Notes under the pieces: model-generated
The model's input: the letters and a program-made list of their open reading frames with translations, nothing else
The model's database searches: none
What the model was told of the DNA's origin: nothing
Translations under genes and position numbers: made by a program
From: Bacillota bacterium
GTDB taxonomy: Bacteria; Bacillota; Clostridia; Acetivibrionales; DTU013
DNA length: 64,000 nucleotides
NCBI GenBank assembly: GCA_023412915.1
Contig: JAEZRE010000024.1
Coordinates: 1-64,000 of the forward strand
Reading direction: 5' to 3'
Shown here: positions 59,079 through 64,000 of the stretch, piece by piece
Position numbering within the stretch: the stretch's first letter is position 1
Layout of the letters: every line of letters starts with the position of its first letter

Positions 59079-59132
59079 GATACCATTTACTTCAAAAATA
59101 GATTATGTTCTATTTTTCAAATAAATGGTATC
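59079..59132. terminator. Nested hairpin in binding-protein/permease gap
   Basis: An 11-bp outer stem (GATACCATTTA with TAAATGGTATC) encloses an inner AAAAATAGA/TCTATTTTT stem. It lies on the transcript between the binding-protein and the permease genes and may limit read-through or protect the upstream message. Confidence 0.65.
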
Positions 59133-59156
59133 TTTACATTGAACCCTGAAACCTTT

Positions 59157-59194
59157 CAAACTTGCGACAACCTTTTTGGGTTGTCGCAAGTTTG
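59157..59194. terminator. 16-bp perfect hairpin after sugar-binding protein gene
   Basis: CAAACTTGCGACAACC pairs perfectly with its complement across a six-base loop, 13 bases after the binding-protein stop. No long T run on the minus strand, so partial termination or mRNA stabilisation is likely, giving more binding protein than permease. Confidence 0.75.
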
Positions 59195-59206
59195 ATTTTG
59201 TCAATG

Positions 59207-60544
59207 CTACTTTTCAGCTGCAAGGCTTTCGTTCATAACCTTTGCCGCATCCTTGCATGCCTGTTCCACAGACTTTTCTCCTGTAAAAGCGCCCTTAAGC
59301 GCTTCATATGCCTTATCCTCCCAGACAGCCGTAGTATTTGAATACGGTCTGATCTGAGCATTGGGAAGCATATCGAGGAATGCCTTTATATTGAATGTTT
59401 TATTGGAGTTGACCCACGCATCTGCCGTTCCGTTGAAAGCAGAGATGGCTATGCCCAATTCGGCCTGTCTGGTTTCGCTTTCCTTGGATCCGAGGTATTC
59501 AACCCATTTCCATGCCTGATCGGGAGCCTTGGTATTGGGAGAAATAGCATTGCCAAGTCCATTGAAAATCGAAGCCCTTCCACCGCTCGGTGATGACGGA
59601 AGAATCGCTACGTCAAAATTCTTGGCCATATATTCGTTGGAAGTGAAGCCTGCTATGTTCCATGAACCGAAGAAGCCCATTGCGCAAAGGCCGTTCTGCA
59701 TATCCTGCGCACATTCGGCGTCGCCGAATTCCTGAGGAGATAAACCTTCTCTAACAAGTTTTATATAGAACTCCATGGCTTCGATCGCCTTAGGATCATC
59801 ATAGCCGGATTTTTTATCAGCAGTTATAACTGTCCCGCCATTCTGGTAAATGAAGTTGTAGAAGCCCTCCTGGTTTTTCAGCGGTGCAAGGATACCATAT
59901 TGTTTCTTGTCCGGCTTTGTCAGCTTTTTGGCTGCATCATACAGGGTATTCCATGTCCATGTATCATCAGGATATTTAACCCCTGCCGCATCAAACATCG
60001 TCTTGTTGTACCACAGCCCTATAGTATCAAAATCCTTTGGCACAGCATACTGCTTCCCGTTGAAGTTGTATATCTGTACCAGGCCCTGCGGATAATCGGA
60101 CATTTTGACCAGGTTGCTTGACGCTATCTTGTCTGTCAAGTCCATTAGCATGTTATTGGAGGCATATTTATAGATATTGTTGGAATGCATCCAGAATGTA
60201 TCCGGAAGAGTTCCGCCGGATGCCGCTGCATCTAATGCCGTCCAATAATCTCCCCAACCGTTTACTGTAATATTGATCTTTATGTCCGGATTTGCCTTTG
60301 TAAATTCATCTGCAACTGTTTTAAAAAGGTCGGCCTGGTTCTGGTCCCAGACGGCATAAGTAATGGTTACCGGTTCGGCTGCCGCAGGAGCTGCCACTGC
60401 GGTGGATTGTGCTTCCGCAGGCTGAGCTGCCGCCTGAGTGGACGCTGCCGCAGGTGTATTCGAAGATGACGACCCACACCCGGTAAGTATCGATACCAAT
60501 ACCATCACTATTACCAGCCCAACTGCAAAGACTTTGGTTTTCAT
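59207..60544 (-). CDS. Sugar ABC transporter substrate-binding lipoprotein (MsmE type)
   Basis: A 445-residue lipoprotein: signal ending LVSILTGC with lipobox Cys, a Ser/Ala-rich linker, then a cluster B (family 1) extracellular solute-binding domain (FTKANPDIKINITVNGWGDYWTALDAAASGG, GLWYNKTMFDAAGV, MGFFGSWNIAGF). ATG at 60544 is chosen because AAAGGAGG touches the ATG at 60550. First gene of the operon with both permeases and the alpha-galactosidase; probably binds alpha-galactosides. Confidence 0.93.
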   Translation of the reverse strand: MKTKVFAVGLVIVMVLVSILTGCGSSSSNTPAAASTQAAAQPAEAQSTAVAAPAAAEPVTITYAVWDQNQADLFKTVADEFTKANPDIKINITVNGWGDYWTALDAAASGGTLPDTFWMHSNNIYKYASNNMLMDLTDKIASSNLVKMSDYPQGLVQIYNFNGKQYAVPKDFDTIGLWYNKTMFDAAGVKYPDDTWTWNTLYDAAKKLTKPDKKQYGILAPLKNQEGFYNFIYQNGGTVITADKKSGYDDPKAIEAMEFYIKLVREGLSPQEFGDAECAQDMQNGLCAMGFFGSWNIAGFTSNEYMAKNFDVAILPSSPSGGRASIFNGLGNAISPNTKAPDQAWKWVEYLGSKESETRQAELGIAISAFNGTADAWVNSNKTFNIKAFLDMLPNAQIRPYSNTTAVWEDKAYEALKGAFTGEKSVEQACKDAAKVMNESLAAEK

Positions 60545-60600
60545 ATACATCCTCCTTTATATTATTGCTTTGGATCAGGTTATGTAAATATACTACATCA

Positions 60601-60651
60601 TGCCAACCCGATTAAGAATGGAATAATGTGATTAGTATATAGAATAATGTG
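60601..60651 (-). promoter_or_regulatory. Promoter and AraC-type direct repeats upstream of the alpha-galactoside operon
   Basis: GAATAATGTG occurs at 60621-60630 and again at 60642-60651, exactly 21 bp apart and in the same orientation. A minus-strand TTGGCA (60606-60601) lies 14 bases downstream as the probable -35; the -10 is weak (near 60578-60583). This layout fits an AraC-family activator. Confidence 0.6.
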
Positions 60652-60829
60652 CTCTCCCGTTTATCAAAGGGACCTTGATAAAAACTAACCGATTGAGCCG
60701 CATGTGGAGGATACCGGACTATGAATACTAAGCCGGGCTAAAAGTGCAATGGAACGTGTGTCCCAAAATTATGTCACCTATTTTATACTTACTTCATATG
60801 ATAAACATGAAAAAAGAAAACGGGGGGTT

Positions 60830-60985
60830 ATGCGGTTAATGACCTATCGTGAATTGCTCGACAGATGCAAAGAAGTGCCCGGATGGTTCAGGTCTATGGA
60901 ATACTCTGATAAAGAATTCGACATACGCTATAGGAAATGGGCAGAGAGGCCGGACGAAGAACTCCGAAACGATGCATCAGACTAA
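60830..60985 (+). CDS. Small hypothetical protein
   Basis: A 51-residue ORF (MRLMTYRELLDRCKEVPGWF...) with GGGGGG before the ATG and a terminator right after the stop. Highly charged, with no membrane segment. The frame is open further upstream to 60749 but without a ribosome-binding site. Family unknown. Confidence 0.5.
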   Translation: MRLMTYRELLDRCKEVPGWFRSMEYSDKEFDIRYRKWAERPDEELRNDASD

Positions 60986-61014
60986 AAGTCCCGGGCATGA
61001 CCCGGGACTTCTTT
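60986..61014. terminator. Bidirectional terminator
   Basis: A 10-bp perfect stem (AAGTCCCGGG with CCCGGGACTT), 5-base loop, then CTTTT. It fills the whole gap between the small ORF and the convergent TetR gene. Confidence 0.9.
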
Positions 61015-61599
61015 TCATACTTTCAATTCCTCGTAAAAACCATCCCATAGCTTCAGCAAAGTCCTGCCGGTATCCTCTTTGCCGTTCTCGAAGCCGCTGT
61101 ACATCTCCACGCCGCCCGAAGAGTTAATGAACATATTTGCGATTTGTTCGTCACTCATGGGCGACTCGATTTCACCGTTGCTTCTAGAGATCCGCACTAC
61201 CCCAATCCAGCTTTCCAGCTGCATCCTCTTCGCCTCATTCAGCTTTTCCTGGAAATCCGGAAACAGTTTTATCGCGTCAAAGATCAGAGAGATGTAGTTA
61301 AAGCCGGGTACGCCGCTATTTTTCCTTTTAAGGTTTTCAGTATGATAGTTGACATAATCGATGTAAAAATTGTAAAGCGACTCCTTGTTGAATCGATCAT
61401 ACGGAACATCGAAAATCAAAGAAAAAACTTCGTCTACCAGTTCCAGAAAAAGCTGCTCCTTACTGGTGAAATAGTGGTAAAACGCGCCTTTGGAAAGTCC
61501 CGTCGCATCTACGATCTCTTTTAAAGTAACTTCCTTGAAGCTCTTTTGAAGAAAAAGCTTAAAAGTAATATTCAATATATGCTCTCTTGTATTATTCAA
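61015..61599 (-). CDS. TetR-family transcriptional regulator
   Basis: A 194-residue repressor: N-terminal TetR HTH (ILNITFKLFLQKSFKEVTLKEIVDATGLSKGAFYHYFTSKEQLF) and a helical ligand domain. The TTG at 61599 with GGGGGAG upstream is the best start; the frame runs 38 codons further upstream without a ribosome-binding site and into the VOC gene's 3' end. Downstream of the VOC gene in the same operon, so it probably represses its own operon at the palindrome at 62077-62088. Confidence 0.9.
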   Translation of the reverse strand: MNNTREHILNITFKLFLQKSFKEVTLKEIVDATGLSKGAFYHYFTSKEQLFLELVDEVFSLIFDVPYDRFNKESLYNFYIDYVNYHTENLKRKNSGVPGFNYISLIFDAIKLFPDFQEKLNEAKRMQLESWIGVVRISRSNGEIESPMSDEQIANMFINSSGGVEMYSGFENGKEDTGRTLLKLWDGFYEELKV

Positions 61600-61663
61600 G
61601 CTGTCTCTCCCCCTCCGGATCCGCTGCCTCAACAGCGGCATGCCCCGCCTTCTGATCCCCCGT

Positions 61664-62050
61664 CTAATCCGCCAGGACTTGATGCATTTGAATGAGGTTT
61701 CCGCAGGTATCATTGAAAACGGCCATCATGGCCCCTATGCCTTTTGTCGGTTTCATGGTGAATTCAACGCCTGAACGCGCCAGTCTTTCATACTCCTTAT
61801 CGATGTCTTCAACCGCAAAGGACGTTGCCGGTATGCCTTGTGCAAAAAGGCCTTTCTGATATGTCGATGCGACAGGGTTTTCATTCGGCTCGAGTAGCAG
61901 CTGCGTGCCGTCGGGTTCTTCAGGCGACGCGACTGTTATCCAGTTGATCTCGGGTATATGGACCTTTTTGACAAAGCCCAATACCTGCGTATAGAACTCC
62001 AAAGCCTTCTGCGTATCGTCTACAAACACACTTGTCAGGTTTATTTTCAT
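61664..62050 (-). CDS. VOC-superfamily (glyoxalase/bleomycin-resistance-like) protein
   Basis: A 128-residue single VOC domain with two beta-alpha-beta-beta-beta modules (VFVDDTQKALEFYTQVLGF and SFAVEDIDKEYERLARSGVEF). The metal-ligand Glu position near the C-terminus is replaced (NLIQMHQ), so it may bind rather than turn over its ligand. GGGAGGAAA precedes the ATG. First gene of a TetR-controlled operon, suggesting a role in resistance to a small molecule. Confidence 0.88.
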   Translation of the reverse strand: MKINLTSVFVDDTQKALEFYTQVLGFVKKVHIPEINWITVASPEEPDGTQLLLEPNENPVASTYQKGLFAQGIPATSFAVEDIDKEYERLARSGVEFTMKPTKGIGAMMAVFNDTCGNLIQMHQVLAD

Positions 62051-62076
62051 TATCGTTTCCTCCCAGATTGTAAACC

Positions 62077-62124
62077 GACCGTTCGGTCTGTTTTTAATTT
62101 AAACCATCCTCATTTGCATGTCAA
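62077..62124 (-). promoter_or_regulatory. VOC/TetR promoter with TetR operator
   Basis: Minus strand: TTGACA (62124-62119), 17-bp spacer, TAAATT (62101-62096), then the near-palindrome GACCG-TT-CGGTC (62077-62088) at the expected start site. GACCG-NN-CGGTC dyads are typical TetR-family operators, and this one would block initiation. Confidence 0.75.
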
Positions 62125-62264
62125 GGGGTTAATCGTAAAAAGTCCCGTGCATGGCCGCGACTTCTATCAACGCTGCACATTAAAAATCAAAGGCTTCCGG
62201 CTTGCCGGTAAATGAAGCAATGACAGCTGCGGCGTCTTTAAGGTACAGGAATATTATAAAGCAC

Positions 62265-62300
62265 TTGATTAGCGTGCTTATGATTAGTATACTAATCATA
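62265..62300 (+). promoter_or_regulatory. MarR promoter and 22-bp perfect palindromic operator
   Basis: TTGATT (62265-62270), 17-bp spacer, TATACT (62288-62293). A perfect 22-bp palindrome (62279-62300, core TGATTAG-TATA-CTAATCA) covers the -10. Such dyads are classic MarR operators, so the regulator at 62337 should repress itself and the MATE gene. Confidence 0.8.
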
Positions 62301-62336
62301 TTGTGTCAAAGTGTAATAATACCGGAGGTGATAAAA

Positions 62337-62783
62337 TTGACTGCCAAGGAAAGCGATCCTTGTTATCTGCTTAACAAAGCGGCACATTTTTTAAAATGCA
62401 GGATAGACAGGCGACTTTCAGAAATAGGGCTGACATTTTCACAGTTTCGCATGATCGAGTGCCTTTACGAAAACGAGAAGGAAGGCGGTAACAATCCTCT
62501 ATGCCCTGCAACCCTGGCCGATGACATGCATTGCGAGCGTCCGACAATGACCGGTTTGATTGACCGTCTTGAAAGACAGAGTCTGGTGGAACGGAATTCA
62601 AACCCGAAGGATCGCCGCTCCCAAACGATTTTGTTGACGGATAAGGCACGGAGTTTGGTAGATATAATGGATCATACGTTTACAGAAACCAGATCCCAGG
62701 CGCTGGCAGGCTTCAGTGATCAGGAATGCGGGCTTTTGCTGCACTATCTCGAGCGGATGGTGCAAAATTTAGATAAGGAATAA
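62337..62783 (+). CDS. MarR-family transcriptional regulator
   Basis: A 148-residue winged-helix regulator (PATLADDMHCERPTMTGLIDRLERQSLVERNSNPKDRRSQTILLTDKA). TTG at 62337 has CCGGAGGTG upstream; the frame is open for 45 codons before that but across the promoter. It is followed after 38 bases by a MATE efflux gene, the same order as mepR-mepA in Staphylococcus aureus. It probably releases DNA when it binds an antimicrobial compound. Confidence 0.92.
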   Translation: MTAKESDPCYLLNKAAHFLKCRIDRRLSEIGLTFSQFRMIECLYENEKEGGNNPLCPATLADDMHCERPTMTGLIDRLERQSLVERNSNPKDRRSQTILLTDKARSLVDIMDHTFTETRSQALAGFSDQECGLLLHYLERMVQNLDKE

Positions 62784-62821
62784 ACAACTCACTAATTATA
62801 CTAAGACAAGGTTGGTTAAAA

Positions 62822-64000
62822 ATGGACAAAACAGACAGACTCGGTACGGAACGTATAGGCAAGCTGCTTCTTGAATTTTCGATCCCGGCGATCGTAGGCA
62901 TGTTGGTAAGCGCTTGCTACAACGTAATAGACAGGGCATTCATAGGACACAGCACTGGCGCGCTGGGAATCGCCGCCGTTACGATAGCTTTCCCGGTAAT
63001 GACCATACAGATGGCGTTGGCAGGCTTGATCGGCATGGGCGCCACGTCCAGCATTTCAATTAAACTAGGTCAGGGTGACAAAGACACTGCCCGGAAGATT
63101 TCGGGAAACGCCGTCACATTGCTTGCAATAGTCACCGTTTTATTTACTGCCTTCGGATTGATCTTTCTCGATCCCATGCTGCGCGTCTTCGGCGCCAGCA
63201 GCGACGTTCTGCCCTATGCAAAGGAATACATGTCGGTCATACTGCTGGGCACGGTATTCCAGAGCTATAGCTTCGGAATGAACAATATGATGCGCGCCGA
63301 AGGAAAACCTATCATAGCTATGATGACAATGCTTATTGGCACTGCTCTCAATATCGTGCTGGCTCCGGTTTTCATATTCGTATTCAACTGGGGAATGACG
63401 GGAGCCGCATTAGCCACGGTATTTTCGCAGGCTGTTTCGGCTATTTGGATCTTCATACACTTTGTCACGGGCGATGGTCTGCTGCGCATCAGACTGAAAA
63501 ATCTCAAGCTCGAACCGGCTATTATTAAACAGATCGTGATGCTTGGACTGCCTCTTTTCTTCGTACAGGCGGCGATGTGCATACAATCCGCCGTTATGAA
63601 CAACTCTCTTTTGCTTTACGGGGGGGATATCGCCATTTCTGCGTTGGGCATAGTGAACAGCATTACCACCCTGATCGTTATGCCGATATTCGGTATCAAC
63701 CAAGGCTCTCAGCCTATCATCGGATACAATTACGGCGCCGGTCATTTCGACAGAGTAAAAAAGACTTTTATGCGTGCCATGATAGCAGCGACAGTGGTCT
63801 CAACTGCGGGCTTCATACTCACCAGACTGATACCCGGCCAATTGATAGCCATTTTCGACAGCAGCGACGATAAGCTTATAGCAGTGGGAACGCATGCTAT
63901 ACTGACATACCTGGTATGCTTTGTATTCGTGGGCTTCCAGATTGCCGGCTCCAACTACTTCCAGGCCGTTGGCAAGCCGGGATATTCCATGTTCCTGAGC
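62822..64000 (+). CDS. MATE-family multidrug efflux protein (partial, runs off window)
   Basis: 393 codons open to the window edge, about 85 to 90 percent of a MATE protein. MepA-like features: IGKLLLEFSIPAIVGMLVSACYNVIDRAFIGHSTGALG, the AEGKP-x-x-A loop, and the second-half repeat GLPLFFVQAAM with INQGSQPIIGYNYGA. It exports cationic drugs using Na+ or H+. Its ribosome-binding site is weak (AAGG at a distance), so translation may depend on the upstream MarR gene. Confidence 0.93.
   Translation, partial: MDKTDRLGTERIGKLLLEFSIPAIVGMLVSACYNVIDRAFIGHSTGALGIAAVTIAFPVMTIQMALAGLIGMGATSSISIKLGQGDKDTARKISGNAVTLLAIVTVLFTAFGLIFLDPMLRVFGASSDVLPYAKEYMSVILLGTVFQSYSFGMNNMMRAEGKPIIAMMTMLIGTALNIVLAPVFIFVFNWGMTGAALATVFSQAVSAIWIFIHFVTGDGLLRIRLKNLKLEPAIIKQIVMLGLPLFFVQAAMCIQSAVMNNSLLLYGGDIAISALGIVNSITTLIVMPIFGINQGSQPIIGYNYGAGHFDRVKKTFMRAMIAATVVSTAGFILTRLIPGQLIAIFDSSDDKLIAVGTHAILTYLVCFVFVGFQIAGSNYFQAVGKPGYSMFLS

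Noticed and set aside
1..64000. CRISPR array or cas genes
   Set aside because: No regularly spaced direct repeats with unique spacers. The 15-bp repeats at 23506-23595 are contiguous coding minisatellite, and the GC-rich patch at 46449-46618 has no spacer structure.

Overview
The window looks like chromosome from a spore-former-type anaerobic Clostridia (Firmicutes). Evidence: purine-rich Shine-Dalgarno sequences before nearly every gene, frequent TTG starts, S-layer-homology, WG-repeat and RCC1 surface proteins, a GH10 xylanase lipoprotein, a GH36 alpha-galactosidase with a CUT1-type sugar ABC transporter, and a PPi-type phosphofructokinase. Species cannot be read from the sequence.

Layout. 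(1) 1-5694: the integrase end of a prophage-like or ICE-like element. It has a minus-strand early operon (Lar-like zinc ribbon, several tiny proteins, ORF6C protein, ParB-like protein, small HTH proteins), a divergent repressor/Cro switch with three 15-bp operators, and a tyrosine recombinase. (2) 5695-17881: a 12.1-kb AT-rich defence island bounded by exact 61-bp direct repeats that are the 3' half of a tRNA-Ser(GGA) gene. It carries an AIPR protein, a PD-(D/E)XK (DUF4420) protein, a Z1 helicase-like ATPase and a GHKL/MORC-like ATPase in one overlapping operon; a cytosine methyltransferase with a Vsr endonuclease in a second; and a possible unknown nuclease in a third. The island has no integrase of its own, so it looks like a cis-mobilizable element stacked beside element 1 in the same tRNA gene. 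The methyltransferase/Vsr promoter has a consensus-perfect LexA (SOS) box over its -35. (3) 17882-29400: chromosomal backbone with two secreted WG-repeat proteins, a 1665-residue DUF4062-STAND NTPase with membrane segments and a C-terminal PDZ domain, the xylanase and a uracil permease.

(4) 29420-44404: a long minus-strand cluster for uptake and breakdown of a (possibly amino or sulfonated) sugar. In order of transcription: AGE-family epimerase, SsuC/SsuB-type transporter, histidine kinase, response regulator, a Big2-SsuA fusion binding protein, NagA, PPi-PFK, TIM-like, NagB-like, LarA-like, class II aldolase, and two ChrA halves. A 38-bp element (32/38 identical) lies at the same place relative to a TATAAT box in front of both the epimerase and the PFK genes, and is the best candidate for the response-regulator site. 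(5) 44640-53891: exported or surface proteins (cadherin-like/beta-propeller, RCC1, DUF3810, zinc-ribbon/propeller, FG-GAP-like, SLH). (6) 54151-60651: AraC regulator, alpha-galactosidase and sugar ABC transporter, with 21-bp-spaced direct repeats upstream as probable AraC sites. (7) 60830-64000: a small protein, an autoregulated VOC/TetR operon and a mepRA-like MarR/MATE pair running off the end.
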